A DNA stretch of 64,000 bases from Poindextera sp035604135 (lineage in GTDB: Bacteria > Pseudomonadota > Alphaproteobacteria > Caulobacterales > Caulobacteraceae), in assembly GCA_035604135.1 (NCBI GenBank), contig DATNJB010000056.1:15205-79204 (forward strand). Reading direction: 5' to 3'. The position numbers and the translations under genes were made by a program. The notes under the pieces were generated by a model. That model saw nothing but the letters and a program-made list of their open reading frames with translations. It was not told where the DNA came from and ran no database searches. Each line of letters starts with the position of its first letter. Position 1 is the first letter of the stretch. Shown here piece after piece: positions 31,016 through 40,095 of this stretch.

Positions 31016-32124
31016 GGCCGAGCGCCTTCTTCGATCAGAAAGGTCTTCAAGAGTCCGACGTCGACGTTCGCGTCCACGAGCGTCTCGCCGATGCGGCGGG
31101 GAAGGATGAGGGCGATTCGTCCGGCCCGCGCCTTTTTGTCCTGCGCCATGCGAGCGACGAGATCGCCTGCGCTTAAAGGCAGACCGCCGGCGATCTCCGC
31201 GAGCTGCGTGGGCAGGCCGGCGGCTGCGATCGCCGTCCTCGCGCGCCTCGCGTCGTCGCCGGGGCAGAGCCCGCTCAACAAAGCGAAGCGGAAGGCTAGC
31301 GCCGAGCCCAGCGCGACGGCCTCCCCATGCAAAAGCAGGTCGGAGAAGCCGAGGGCGGCTTCGAGCGCATGTCCGAACGTGTGGCCCAGGTTGAGCAAGG
31401 CGCGGCGGCCCTGCTCGCGCTCGTCCTCGGCGACGATCTCGGCCTTCATCTCGATCGAGCGGCCGATGGCGTGCGCCAGCGCGGCCGGCTCGCGGGCCAG
31501 CACGCTTGCGCCATTGGCCTCTAGCCAAGCGAAGAAGCCGGCATCGCCCAACAGGCCGTATTTGATGATCTCGGCGTACCCGCAACGCATCTCCCGCGCC
31601 GGCAGGCTGGCGAGCGCGTCCAGGTCCGCCAGCACCAGCCGCGGCTGGTGGAACGCGCCGATCAGGTTCTTGCCCTGCGGCGCATCGATCGCCGTCTTGC
31701 CGCCGACCGAGGAGTCGACCTGCGCCAGAAGCGTGGTCGGGATCTGCACGAAGTCGATGCCGCGCTTATAGATCGCCGCCGCGAAGCCGGCGAGATCGCC
31801 GACCACGCCGCCGCCGAGCGCGATGATGAAATCGCCCCGGTCCAATTCCAGATCGAGCAAGCGGTCAAGCAGGTCCTCGAGCCCGGCGAAGCTCTTCATC
31901 GCTTCTCCCGGCGGCACGGCGATCACCAGTGGCTCTACGCCGGCCTTGCTGAGCGAGGCCCCCAGCCGACCCGCGTAGAGGTCGGCGACGGTTGTGTCGG
32001 TGACGATGGCGGCGCGCCCACCGGTCATCAGCGGCGCGATGAGCCCTCCGGCCCGGTCGATCAGTCCCGGCCCGACGACGACCTCATAGGCGCGGTCGCC
32101 CAGCCCCACCCCATAGCCGGTCAC
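31012..32124 (-). CDS. aroB: 3-dehydroquinate synthase
   Basis: The 370-residue product is 3-dehydroquinate synthase, the second shikimate-pathway enzyme, converting DAHP to 3-dehydroquinate with NAD and a metal. The glycine-rich G-G-G-V-V-G-D-L-A-G-F motif, P-T-T-L-L-A-Q-V-D-S-S-V-G-G-K-T, and the metal-binding L-N-L-G-H-T-F-G-H-A-L-E are present. It starts with GTG 32124, overlapping the aroK stop as GTGA. Length is as usual. Gene order aroK-aroB is common across proteobacteria. Confidence 0.96.
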   Translation of the reverse strand: MTGYGVGLGDRAYEVVVGPGLIDRAGGLIAPLMTGGRAAIVTDTTVADLYAGRLGASLSKAGVEPLVIAVPPGEAMKSFAGLEDLLDRLLDLELDRGDFIIALGGGVVGDLAGFAAAIYKRGIDFVQIPTTLLAQVDSSVGGKTAIDAPQGKNLIGAFHQPRLVLADLDALASLPAREMRCGYAEIIKYGLLGDAGFFAWLEANGASVLAREPAALAHAIGRSIEMKAEIVAEDEREQGRRALLNLGHTFGHALEAALGFSDLLLHGEAVALGSALAFRFALLSGLCPGDDARRARTAIAAAGLPTQLAEIAGGLPLSAGDLVARMAQDKKARAGRIALILPRRIGETLVDANVDVGLLKTFLIEEGARP

Positions 32125-32675
32125 GGCGACGGCGCGCCTGCCGCCGCTCGGGCGCGCAACGCCTGGATGATGGCGTCCACCGTCGCCTGGTGCGCGGCTT
32201 CGCCGGATTCGACGGTGATGTCGGCCTGCGCATAGACCGGGTACCGCTCGCGGGCCAGCTGCTCCAGCACCTCGCGCGGGTCGCCCTGGCGCAGCAAGGG
32301 GCGGTCGCTCCGCCGTTCGACGCGGCGTAGCAACACCTCCATGTCGGCTTTCAGCCAGACCGAGATCGCTTTCTGGCGGATCAGCTCGCGCGTGGCCGGG
32401 GTCATGAACGCCCCGCCGCCGGTCGCCAGCACGTGCGGCGGCTCATCCAGCAGGCGCGCGATCACCCGTCGCTCGCCGTCGCGGAAGGCGGCCTCGCCCA
32501 GCTCCTCGAAGATGTCGGGGATCGACCGGGCGGCCGCGCGCTCGACCTCCTCGTCGGCGTCGACGAACGGCAGGCCGAGCGCATGAGCGAGCCGCCGGCC
32601 GATGCTGGACTTGCCGGCGCCCATCAGACCGACCAGCGCGATCGTCCGCTGTCGGAGGGCGGGCTCGTTGCTCAT
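32121..32675 (-). CDS. aroK: Shikimate kinase
   Basis: The 184-residue product phosphorylates shikimate at the 3-hydroxyl using ATP. Walker A is G-L-M-G-A-G-K-S-S-I-G at 16-26; F-V-D-A-D-E-E-V-E begins the shikimate-binding segment; the A-T-G-G-G-A-F motif and R-P-L-L lid arginine are present. It is the first gene of the aroK-aroB-corC operon and overlaps aroB by 4 bp. It is divergent from the exported protein and xerD. Confidence 0.96.
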   Translation of the reverse strand: MSNEPALRQRTIALVGLMGAGKSSIGRRLAHALGLPFVDADEEVERAAARSIPDIFEELGEAAFRDGERRVIARLLDEPPHVLATGGGAFMTPATRELIRQKAISVWLKADMEVLLRRVERRSDRPLLRQGDPREVLEQLARERYPVYAQADITVESGEAAHQATVDAIIQALRARAAAGAPSP

Positions 32676-32826
32676 CGGCGGAAGCGGGGCTGGACGGAAG
32701 ACCGGCCGGGTCGAGAGTGGCGCTTGATCATCGCCCGAGGCGCTTTACACGAGGATCAGGATGCGCGCCATGATCGGCCGGCGCATCGGGCTAGCCGGGG
32801 GCCTTAAGGAGAGCGGCGCGACGCCC

Positions 32827-34491
32827 ATGGCCAAGGCGACTGCAAGGGGGGCGAAAGACGCCGCGATGGGGCTGCTGGCCAGCCTTGTCTTGCTAGCGCT
32901 GACCGCCGGCGCGCGCGCGCAAACCCCAGAGGCGGGCGGACAACCGCCTCCGCTGGATGCCGGCGCCCAGCAGCAGCAGGCCTCGCCGCCAGCGGCCCTC
33001 GAACCCCCGCTCGCGCCTGTGGCAGGGCCGCCGGGTCCGCCTGCGCCCCAGGCCGGTCCACCCGCGGCCCAGGCCGGTCCGCTGCCAGCGACGACGCAGA
33101 CGCTTGCGCCGCCGCCGGTTCCGGTCGAGGGCCAGGCGCTGAACCCGCTCGATCTCTTCTCGGCGGGCCGCGATACCGGGCTAGGACCGGATCTGTGGCG
33201 CGGCGCTTCCGCCGCGCTCGCGCGGACCGTCATTCCGACCCTCGGCGACCACCCGCTCTCGCCGGCCGCAGCGGGACTTGCCAGGCGCGTCCTGGCCGCT
33301 GCGGCAACCGCGCCCGAGGGGGCCGGTGACGACGCCGACCTCGCCGCCGCCCGCGCCCGCGCGCTGCTCGCGCTGGGGGACGCGCCGACCGCCGAGCTGA
33401 TCCTCGACCACACGGCCGGGCTCGCGAACAGCGCCGCGCTCTCCGAGACCGCTGCCGAGGCTGCGTTGATCGACGACGAGGACGACAAGGCTTGTGCGAT
33501 TGGCGAAGCGCTCGGCGTCGGGCGCGACGGTGCCTATTGGCTGAGGCTCAGAGCCTTCTGCCAGGCGCGAGCCGACAAGCCCGCCGCCCAGCTCACCCTG
33601 ACGCTGGCCGACGACGCCGACCACGACCCCGCCTTCGCCCGCATGATTGGCGTAATCATCGCCGGGGGCGGCGATCCCGGCCCCGCGTCCCTTCGCGACG
33701 GCGTCGACTACGCCACGTCGCGGCAGCTCAAGCTCGATCTGGGGCCAGCGACGCCCGACGCCCCGCCGGCGATCGCACTTCGGCTTGCCGCCGGCGCGAC
33801 CGGCCTCGGGCCAGGCCCGCCCGCCGCCGCGCCGCCGGCCGAGGCCGACATCCTCGCCGACCTGCGCAAGGCCAAGAGCGTTCAGGCTTACGGCGCGGCC
33901 GCCCGGCTGGCGCTCCCTTCGATCGTGCAGATGGTGCAGGCCAAGACTCCGCTCACCAATCCCATTCAGCTCGCGACGGCCGCCCTGGCCGCGGGCGATG
34001 TTCAGACCGCGCAGGCGATTCGGCTCGGGCTCGCCGACACCGCGGGTGCTGGCGCTGATCCGGCCGATCTCGCCATTCTGGACGCCGCGCTGGCCGTCGC
34101 AGCGGGCAAGGCCGATCCGCCGAGCTTGGACCGGCTGATCGAGCGCGGCGCGCGCACCGATGCGGCGGCGGGGCGCGCCCAGGGCGCCGCGGCGCTGGTC
34201 TTCGCCCTGGGCTGGCCGGCCGACGGCCAGGCGCGGGCCGAGTTCGCCGGCTTCAACCTTGGCCACGCGCGGGCGTCGCCCGCCACGCTGCTCCTGCTCG
34301 ATGACGCCGCCGACCAGGGCGTGCGCGGCGACGTCGCCTTGGTTGCGCTCAGCGTCGCGGAGGCCGCCGGCGAGCCTGGCCCCGAGCCCGCCGATCGCGC
34401 CGCGCTGATCCGCGCCCTCGACCGGGTCGGCCTCAAGGCTGACGCGCAAGGCTTCGCGCTCGAGGGGCTTGTCGGCCTGGAAGCGCGCTGA
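32827..34491 (+). CDS. Exported Ala/Pro-rich protein of unknown function, next to xerD
   Basis: The product (554 residues from ATG 32827) has a hydrophobic signal-like helix (about 13-32, ending A-R-A-Q), a Pro/Gln/Gly low-complexity linker (about 35-95), then a long helical region of alternating Ala/Leu-rich repeats that looks like an alpha-solenoid. I do not recognise a catalytic motif. An upstream ATG at 32761 has a slightly better ribosome-binding site (GAGGATCAGG) but would give a 35-residue charged leader before the signal helix, so 32827 is preferred. It overlaps xerD in a TGATG arrangement and is likely co-transcribed with it. A periplasmic or envelope-anchored role is inferred from the signal alone. 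Confidence 0.7.
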   Translation: MAKATARGAKDAAMGLLASLVLLALTAGARAQTPEAGGQPPPLDAGAQQQQASPPAALEPPLAPVAGPPGPPAPQAGPPAAQAGPLPATTQTLAPPPVPVEGQALNPLDLFSAGRDTGLGPDLWRGASAALARTVIPTLGDHPLSPAAAGLARRVLAAAATAPEGAGDDADLAAARARALLALGDAPTAELILDHTAGLANSAALSETAAEAALIDDEDDKACAIGEALGVGRDGAYWLRLRAFCQARADKPAAQLTLTLADDADHDPAFARMIGVIIAGGGDPGPASLRDGVDYATSRQLKLDLGPATPDAPPAIALRLAAGATGLGPGPPAAAPPAEADILADLRKAKSVQAYGAAARLALPSIVQMVQAKTPLTNPIQLATAALAAGDVQTAQAIRLGLADTAGAGADPADLAILDAALAVAAGKADPPSLDRLIERGARTDAAAGRAQGAAALVFALGWPADGQARAEFAGFNLGHARASPATLLLLDDAADQGVRGDVALVALSVAEAAGEPGPEPADRAALIRALDRVGLKADAQGFALEGLVGLEAR

Positions 34492-35417
34492 TGGCGGCGG
34501 AGGGTTGGGTCGAGGCCTTTCTTGAGATGATGGCGGTCGAGCGTGCGGCGGCCAGGAACACGCTCACTGCCTACGCGAAAGACCTCGCCGATGCGTCGGC
34601 CTTCCTCGCCCGCTGCGGCCGCGACCTCACCGACGCAGGCCTGGAGGACATCGAAGCCTACTTCCTCGACCTGGGCGCGCGCGGGCTGTCGCCGGCCACC
34701 GCCGCGCGCCGCCGCGCGGCGGTGCGCGGCCTCTATCGCTTTGCGCTCGGCGAGGGCTGGCGCACCGACGATCCTTCGCGCCGCATCGATGCGCCGAAGA
34801 AGGGCCGGCCGTTGCCGCACGTCCTGACCCGCGACGAGATCGACCGATTGATCGCCGCGGCCGGCGAGAGAGACGGGGCGGCGGGGCTTCGCCTCGCCTG
34901 CATGGTCGAGCTGCTCTACGCCTCGGGCCTGCGCATCTCCGAGCTGCTGGCGCTGCCGCTCGCCACCATCGCCCGCGAGCCGGCCTACCTGATCGTCAAA
35001 GGCAAGGGCGGCAAGGAGCGGCTCGCGCCGCTGAACGATCCTGCGCGCGCGGGAATCGCCGCCTACCTGCCGGCGCGCGCGTCATTCCTGCCCAAGGGCG
35101 TCAAGGACAGCCCGTGGCTCTTCCCTTCGCGCGGCGCCGGCGGACGCCTGACCGCCCGCCGCTTCGCCCAGATGCTCTCCGAGGCCGCGGTCGTTGCCGG
35201 CGTCGACCCGTCGCGCATCAGTCCGCATGGCCTGCGCCATGCGTTTGCGACCCATCTGCTGGAGGGCGGCGCCGACCTGCGCGCCGTGCAGAAGCTGCTC
35301 GGCCACGCCGACATCGCAACGACCCAGATCTACACCCACGTCGCCCAGGACCGCCTGCGCGCGGTCATGGAAAAGAGCCACCCGCTGGCGAAGCGAAGAC
35401 CGCCTAGCGGGCGCTGA
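34491..35417 (+). CDS. xerD: Tyrosine site-specific recombinase XerD
   Basis: The 308-residue product is XerD, which with XerC resolves chromosome dimers at dif. The N-terminal SAM-like domain covers about 1-100; the catalytic residues fall at Arg148 (S-G-L-R-I-S-E), Lys172 (G-K-G-G-K), His246 and Arg249 (H-G-L-R-H), His272 (L-G-H-A-D), and nucleophile Tyr281 (I-Y-T-H). These positions match the E. coli XerD spacing closely. The start codon overlaps the stop of the upstream gene. It converges on phhA with a 14-bp stop overlap. Confidence 0.95.
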   Translation: MAAEGWVEAFLEMMAVERAAARNTLTAYAKDLADASAFLARCGRDLTDAGLEDIEAYFLDLGARGLSPATAARRRAAVRGLYRFALGEGWRTDDPSRRIDAPKKGRPLPHVLTRDEIDRLIAAAGERDGAAGLRLACMVELLYASGLRISELLALPLATIAREPAYLIVKGKGGKERLAPLNDPARAGIAAYLPARASFLPKGVKDSPWLFPSRGAGGRLTARRFAQMLSEAAVVAGVDPSRISPHGLRHAFATHLLEGGADLRAVQKLLGHADIATTQIYTHVAQDRLRAVMEKSHPLAKRRPPSGR

Positions 35418-36252
35418 TCAGCACGTCTCCAGGCGCGGCGTCGCCGGCGGCGAACTCGGGCAGGGCGGCGAGCTCGGCGTAGAGCGGAGCGAAGTCGGTC
35501 TCGACGGTCTGGCGCAGCAGATCCTCGAAGCTTTTGATGACGAAGTAAGTCTCCTGGTAGGCGTCGATCCGATAGTGGGTGAGCATCACACGCTTCATGT
35601 CGAAGGCGACGCGCCGCGGCGTCGGGTCCTCGAGCGCGTAGATCGACTCCCCGTGGCTGGAGACGATTCCCGCCCCGAAGATCTTTAACCGGCCGCCCTC
35701 GCGGATCAGCCCGAACTCGACGGTGTACCAGTAGAGACGGGCCAGCATCTCAAGCCCGCCCAGGCGCACGGCGCGGAGGCCGCCCCGGCCATAGGCCTGC
35801 ATGTAGTCGGCGAACACCGGGTCGGCGAGCAGCGGCACGTGGCCGAACACATCGTGGAACACGTCCGGCTCGCGCAGGTAGTCCATCTGGTGCGGCTCGC
35901 GGATGAAACGGCCGGCGACGAAGCGGCGGTTGGCCAGGTGGTCGAAGAAGATCTCGTCGGGCACAAGTCCCGGCACGGCCACGACCTTCCACCCGGTCCG
36001 CGGACCCAGATGCTCGTTCAGCTCATCGAAGTCCGGGATACCCGGCTTGGAGAGCTTCAGCACGTCCAGTCCGTTCAGGAAGGCGTCGACCGCGCGCCCC
36101 GGCAGCTGCGCGCTCTGCCGGGCGAAGAGGGTGTCCCAGCGCGTGTGTTCCTCCGGCGTAAAGGCGGCCCAGTTTTGCGGGACGGTCCAGTCGGCCGCGG
36201 CGCCGGGCGGCGGCGCGTCGAAGACGTGTGGCAGGGCGGGGTTGGCGCTCAT
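35404..36252 (-). CDS. phhA: Phenylalanine 4-monooxygenase
   Basis: The 282-residue product hydroxylates phenylalanine to tyrosine using tetrahydropterin and iron. The iron ligands are His133, His138 (E-P-D-V-F-H-D-V-F-G-H-V-P) and Glu179 (Y-W-Y-T-V-E-F-G-L), and the sequence is the bacterial single-domain form without an ACT regulatory domain. The start at 36252 overlaps the fumarylacetoacetase-type gene stop as ATGA, so the two are coupled. No phhB (pterin-4a-carbinolamine dehydratase) gene is nearby, so cofactor recycling must come from elsewhere. Confidence 0.96.
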   Translation of the reverse strand: MSANPALPHVFDAPPPGAAADWTVPQNWAAFTPEEHTRWDTLFARQSAQLPGRAVDAFLNGLDVLKLSKPGIPDFDELNEHLGPRTGWKVVAVPGLVPDEIFFDHLANRRFVAGRFIREPHQMDYLREPDVFHDVFGHVPLLADPVFADYMQAYGRGGLRAVRLGGLEMLARLYWYTVEFGLIREGGRLKIFGAGIVSSHGESIYALEDPTPRRVAFDMKRVMLTHYRIDAYQETYFVIKSFEDLLRQTVETDFAPLYAELAALPEFAAGDAAPGDVLISAR

Positions 36253-37280
36253 TGCGCTGCTTCCAACGTCGCTGGCGCGACAGCCGCGACCGTCTGTCGG
36301 ATCGCGCCGAAGATCGAGGCGTCGGTCTCGTCGCACATGTCGATGGCGACCTGGTCGCCGGCCTTCAGGAATGGCGTCTTCGGCGCGCCGTCCAGGATCG
36401 TCTCGACCGAGCGCAGCTCGGCGATGCAGGCGTAGCCCATGCCGCCCGCCTCGATCGGCCGTCCCGGCCCGCCGCCGTCGCCCTTGTTGGAGACGGTGCC
36501 GGACCCGACGATGGTCCCGGCGCCGAGCGAGCGGGTCTTGGCCGCATGCGCGATCAGGGTCCCGAAGTCGAAGGTCATCTCGCGTCCTGCGTTCGGGCGG
36601 CCGAACGGCGCGCCGTTCAACGAAACCAGGATCGGGCGATGCAGTTTCCCGTCGCGCCACGCCGCGCCCAGCTCATCCGGGGTCACCGCGACCGGCGAGA
36701 AGGCCGACGCCGGCTTCGACTGGAAGAAGCCGAATGACTTGGCGAGTTCGCCCGGGATCAGGTTGCGCAGCGAGATGTCGTTGACGAGCAGCACCAGGCG
36801 AACGGCGGTCAGCGCCTGCTCGCGCGTTGCGCCCAGCGGCACGTCGCCGGTGATCACCGCCACCTCCGCCTCGAAGTCCAGGCCCCAGGCCTCATCGACC
36901 AGCGGGATGGGGTCGCTCGGCGCGAGGAACCTGTCCGAACCGCCCTGGTACATCAACGGGTCCGTCCGGAAACTCGCCGGCAGCTCAGCGCCCCGCGCGC
37001 GGCGCACGAGCTCGACGTGGTTCACATAGGCCGAGCCGTCCGCCCACTGATAGGCGCGGGGCAGGGGACTTGCCGCCTCCGCCGGGTCGAACGGTTGGCC
37101 AGGCCCGCCCCCATCGAGGCTCTGCGCCAGGGCGGCGAGCTTCGGGGCGAGCCGGTCCCAGTCGTCCAGCGCCGCCTGCAGCGTGGGTGCAATCGTGCTG
37201 GCGTCGACGCAACAGCGTAGGTCGCGCGAGACGACCACCAGGCGTCCGTCGCGTCCGCCTTTGAGCGATGCGAGCTTCAT
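36249..37280 (-). CDS. Fumarylacetoacetate hydrolase family protein
   Basis: The 343-residue product has an FAH-type N-terminal domain (from L-A-S-L-K-G-G-R-D-G), then the catalytic domain with G-L-D-F-E-A-E-V-A-V-I-T-G-D, L-L-V-N-D-I-S-L-R-N, K-S-F-G-F-F-Q-S-K-P, and G-T-I-V-G-S-G-T-V-S-N-K-G near the end. These match fumarylacetoacetase-like metal sites and the acylpyruvase fold. In this position it should cleave fumarylacetoacetate to fumarate and acetoacetate, the final step. It is shorter than the eukaryotic enzyme. It overlaps phhA and hmgA, each by 4 bp. Confidence 0.9.
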   Translation of the reverse strand: MKLASLKGGRDGRLVVVSRDLRCCVDASTIAPTLQAALDDWDRLAPKLAALAQSLDGGGPGQPFDPAEAASPLPRAYQWADGSAYVNHVELVRRARGAELPASFRTDPLMYQGGSDRFLAPSDPIPLVDEAWGLDFEAEVAVITGDVPLGATREQALTAVRLVLLVNDISLRNLIPGELAKSFGFFQSKPASAFSPVAVTPDELGAAWRDGKLHRPILVSLNGAPFGRPNAGREMTFDFGTLIAHAAKTRSLGAGTIVGSGTVSNKGDGGGPGRPIEAGGMGYACIAELRSVETILDGAPKTPFLKAGDQVAIDMCDETDASIFGAIRQTVAAVAPATLEAAQ

Positions 37281-38410
37281 CGCCCTTTCCAGCTGTCGAC
37301 GTAAGCGGCGTCCTCGACCGCGGCCGCGGCCGCGCCGACCTCGAGCGGATCGCGCGCGTCGACCATGACCGCATACTCGTCGGTGGCCGGCTTCGGCTGG
37401 GTGAGCATGTTCCTCAGGGCCTTCGGGTGCGGCCCGTGCGTGAAGCCCGACGGGTGGAAGGTCATCATGCCGGCCCTGATGTGGTCGCGGCTGAAGAAGT
37501 CGCCGGCGTGGTAGAACAGCACCTCGTCGAAGTCGTCGTTGTTGTGGAAGAACGGCACCTTCAGCGCGCCGGGGTCGGTCTCGAACGGCCTTGGCGCGAA
37601 CGTCGCGACCACGAAGCGGTCGGAGACGAAGGTCGAGTGCACGCTGGGCGGCAGGTGGTAGCGGTGGCTGGCGACCGGCCGTAAGTCCTTTACGTTCAGG
37701 CGGACCGGCGAAAGCTCGCCGTGCCAGCCCACGGCGTCGAGCGGATTGTAGGGGTAGGTCGCGACCGAAACCTCGCCGCGCTTCTTGATCTGCACGGCAA
37801 ACGCGCCGGCCATCGCTTGGTGGGCGCGGAACGCCTCGTCCATCTCGGGCGTGTCCAGCATAGCTGGATCGAACAGGGCATGACCGCCCAGAAGTCCCTT
37901 CTCCGGCAGGCTCAGGTGGGCGTTGGTCGCCTGGATCATCAGGATCGCCGACGCGCTCGATGGCGCGAGCCGCCACATCGCCCCGCGCGGCAGGTAAAGG
38001 TAGTCGCCGGCCAAAAAGGCCATCCGCCCCCAGTCACAGAAGAGCTCACCCTCGCCATCGTGCACGAACAGCAGCTGGTCGCCGTCGGCGTTCCGCGCCA
38101 GCGCCGTCAGCGGGCCCTCCGGCTTCCAGAACCGCATCTCGAGCGCATCGTTGGAGAGCACGACCGGCGCGTCCCAGGGCGACGCCTGCGGTTCGTTCAG
38201 CCGGTTCAGATCGAACGCCCGCGGCCGCAAAGGGCCCTCGAAGCTCGTCCAACCTGTCGGAGGCCTCGGGTGATGCATGAAGGCGGCGGGCCCATAGAAG
38301 CCCTCCTTCGAGATTTCGCGCTCGAAGGTTCCCTCCGGCATGTCCGCGTGCGCCTGCCGGGAGTGGATCCCTTGCGCCCCGCGAACGGGGATGCCGATCG
38401 CTTTCGCCAC
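37277..38410 (-). CDS. hmgA: Homogentisate 1,2-dioxygenase
   Basis: The 377-residue product opens the homogentisate ring with iron and oxygen to maleylacetoacetate. Family motifs include P-F-F-H-N-N-D-D-F-D-E-V-L-F-Y-H, with iron ligands in this and the following His-rich region, and F-H-P-S-G-F-T-H-G-P-H-P near the end. It starts with GTG 38410, 3 bp after the hppD stop, and overlaps the downstream hydrolase gene by 4 bp. It is about 50 residues shorter than the P. putida or human enzymes, apparently by a shorter N-terminal domain, while the catalytic end is intact. Confidence 0.94.
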   Translation of the reverse strand: MAKAIGIPVRGAQGIHSRQAHADMPEGTFEREISKEGFYGPAAFMHHPRPPTGWTSFEGPLRPRAFDLNRLNEPQASPWDAPVVLSNDALEMRFWKPEGPLTALARNADGDQLLFVHDGEGELFCDWGRMAFLAGDYLYLPRGAMWRLAPSSASAILMIQATNAHLSLPEKGLLGGHALFDPAMLDTPEMDEAFRAHQAMAGAFAVQIKKRGEVSVATYPYNPLDAVGWHGELSPVRLNVKDLRPVASHRYHLPPSVHSTFVSDRFVVATFAPRPFETDPGALKVPFFHNNDDFDEVLFYHAGDFFSRDHIRAGMMTFHPSGFTHGPHPKALRNMLTQPKPATDEYAVMVDARDPLEVGAAAAAVEDAAYVDSWKGR

Positions 38411-38413
38411 GCC

Positions 38414-39487
38414 CTAGGCCTTCGCCGCCAGTACGCCGCGGCGAATCTGATCCTGTTCCAGCGACTCGAACAAGGCCTTGAAGTTCCCTTCGCCGAAGCC
38501 CTCGTTGCCCCTGCGCTGAATGATCTCGAAGAAGATCGGCCCGACGAGGTTCTCGGTGAAGATCTGCAGCAACAGCCCCTGGCCTTCGCTGGGCGCGCCG
38601 TCGATCAGGATCCGGTCGGCGCGCAGCCGCTCCACGTCTTCGCCGTGGCCGACCACACGCGCATCGATCTGGTCGAAATAGGCATCCGGCGTGTCCTGGA
38701 AGCGCACACCACGCGCGCTCATCGCCTCGACCGAGGCGAAGATGTCGTTCGTCGCCAGCGCCACGTGCTGGATGCCCTCGCCGTGATAGTCGCGCAGGAA
38801 CTCCTCGATCTGCGACTGGTCGTCCTGGCTCTCGTTCAGCGGGATTCGGATCTTGCCGCAGGGGCTGGTCATCGCCTTGGAGACCAGGCCGGTCTGCGCG
38901 CCCTCGATGTCGAAGTAGCGGATCTCGCGGAAATTGAAGATGCGCTCGTAGAACTCCGCCCAATGCGCCATGCGGCCGCGGAAGACGTTGTGCGTCAGGT
39001 GGTCGATCAGCGTCAGGCCGGTGGTGGCCGCCGCCATCGCGACGTCCGCCCCCGGCAGCTCGACGAAGTCGACGTCGTAGATCTCCTGCGCCCCGTAGCG
39101 GTCGACGAGATAGAGGTTCGAGCCGCCGATCCCCTCGATCGCCGGAATGTTCAGCTCCATGGGTCCGACCGGTCCGCTGATGGCCTTCGCGCCGCGTTCC
39201 ACCGCAAGCTTCAGCGCCGCCGCGGCGTCCTTCACCCGAAACGCCATCGCGTTGGCGGAAGGCCCGTGCGCGGCGCGGAAGGCGGCCGGCTGGCCGGACG
39301 GCTCCATGTTGAGGATGAAGTTGATGTCGCCCTGGCGAAACCGCAGCACGTTCTTCGATCGGTGCCGGGCGGTCGCGGCGAAGCCCATGGTCTCGAACAC
39401 GCGTTTCAGCCGCTCGGGATCGGGCGCCGTGAACTCGACGAACTCGAAGCCGTCGGTCCCCAAGGGATTGTCGGTGAGGTCGGTCAT
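38414..39487 (-). CDS. hppD: 4-hydroxyphenylpyruvate dioxygenase
   Basis: The 357-residue product converts 4-hydroxyphenylpyruvate to homogentisate. Two VOC halves are visible; iron ligands are His in L-I-D-H-L-T-H-N-V, His in G-I-Q-H-V-A-L-A-T, and Glu in I-F-F-E-I-I-Q-R. ATG 39487 (M-T-D-L-T-D-N-P) is preferred because GGAG precedes it and homologues start there; an upstream start at 39556 would reach into the operator region. It leads the minus-strand operon hppD-hmgA-FAH-phhA and is divergent from the Lrp-type regulator. Confidence 0.95.
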   Translation of the reverse strand: MTDLTDNPLGTDGFEFVEFTAPDPERLKRVFETMGFAATARHRSKNVLRFRQGDINFILNMEPSGQPAAFRAAHGPSANAMAFRVKDAAAALKLAVERGAKAISGPVGPMELNIPAIEGIGGSNLYLVDRYGAQEIYDVDFVELPGADVAMAAATTGLTLIDHLTHNVFRGRMAHWAEFYERIFNFREIRYFDIEGAQTGLVSKAMTSPCGKIRIPLNESQDDQSQIEEFLRDYHGEGIQHVALATNDIFASVEAMSARGVRFQDTPDAYFDQIDARVVGHGEDVERLRADRILIDGAPSEGQGLLLQIFTENLVGPIFFEIIQRRGNEGFGEGNFKALFESLEQDQIRRGVLAAKA

Positions 39488-39556
39488 GACGGACTCCGTG
39501 GATACGGGAGAATAGCTCGAGTCGAGGGACGGTTCCTTGCGATCTTGCTCTAGCAT

Positions 39557-39580
39557 GGCACAATGCCGGCATATTATGCC
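39557..39580. promoter_or_regulatory. Palindromic operators in the hppD / Lrp divergent promoter
   Basis: GGCACAATGCC (39557-39567) and GGCATATTATGCC (39568-39580) are adjacent palindromes with GGCA...TGCC ends. The second holds a TATTAT -10-like element on the plus strand. They lie 70-93 bp upstream of hppD and 27-50 bp upstream of the Lrp-type gene, the expected place for its own operator. Confidence 0.6.
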
Positions 39581-39606
39581 GCTTGGAGGCCTGGAAATGG
39601 AGAGTT

Positions 39607-40095
39607 ATGCCTGAGCTCGCCGACGTCGACCGGCGCATCCTCGAAGCGCTGCAGGCCGACGGCCGGCTGACCAACGTCGAATTGGCCGAGCGTGTCGGCC
39701 TTTCGCCCAGTCCGTGCCTGAGGCGCGTAAAGGCGCTGGAGGCGCGGGGCTTGATAAAGGGCTATGTCGCGCTCCTCGACCGCCGCGCGCTCGGCCTGGG
39801 CGTCATGGCCTTCGTCGAGGTGCAGGTGGAGCGCAACAGCGAGACCGCCGCCGAGGCCTTCACCGGTGCGCTCATGCGCGAGAGCGCGGTCGTCGCCTGT
39901 TACGCCATGACCGGCCCCTATGACTACCTGCTGCAGGTGGTCACGCCGAGCCTCGACGACTACGCTCAGTTCGCCATGCAGCGGCTCCTAAAGATGCCAG
40001 GCGTGAAGGACGTCCGCTCCAGCTTCGCGCTGGAGGCGGCGAAGGAGTCGACGGCTCTGCCGCTCGAGCACATCCGGGGCCACGGCCGGCGATGA
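39607..40095 (+). CDS. Lrp/AsnC-family transcriptional regulator
   Basis: The 162-residue product has an N-terminal helix-turn-helix (L-T-N-V-E-L-A-E-R-V-G-L-S-P-S-P-C-L-R-R-V-K-A-L-E) and a C-terminal RAM ligand-binding domain (G-V-M-A-F-V-E-V-Q, T-G-P-Y-D-Y-L-L-Q-V). ATG 39607 with GGAGA a few bases upstream is used; a TTG at 39583 would be in the operator zone. It is coupled by a 4-bp overlap to maiA and faces hppD, so it is most likely the local regulator of tyrosine catabolism, with an aromatic amino acid or intermediate as effector. This is inference from location. Confidence 0.93.
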   Translation: MPELADVDRRILEALQADGRLTNVELAERVGLSPSPCLRRVKALEARGLIKGYVALLDRRALGLGVMAFVEVQVERNSETAAEAFTGALMRESAVVACYAMTGPYDYLLQVVTPSLDDYAQFAMQRLLKMPGVKDVRSSFALEAAKESTALPLEHIRGHGRR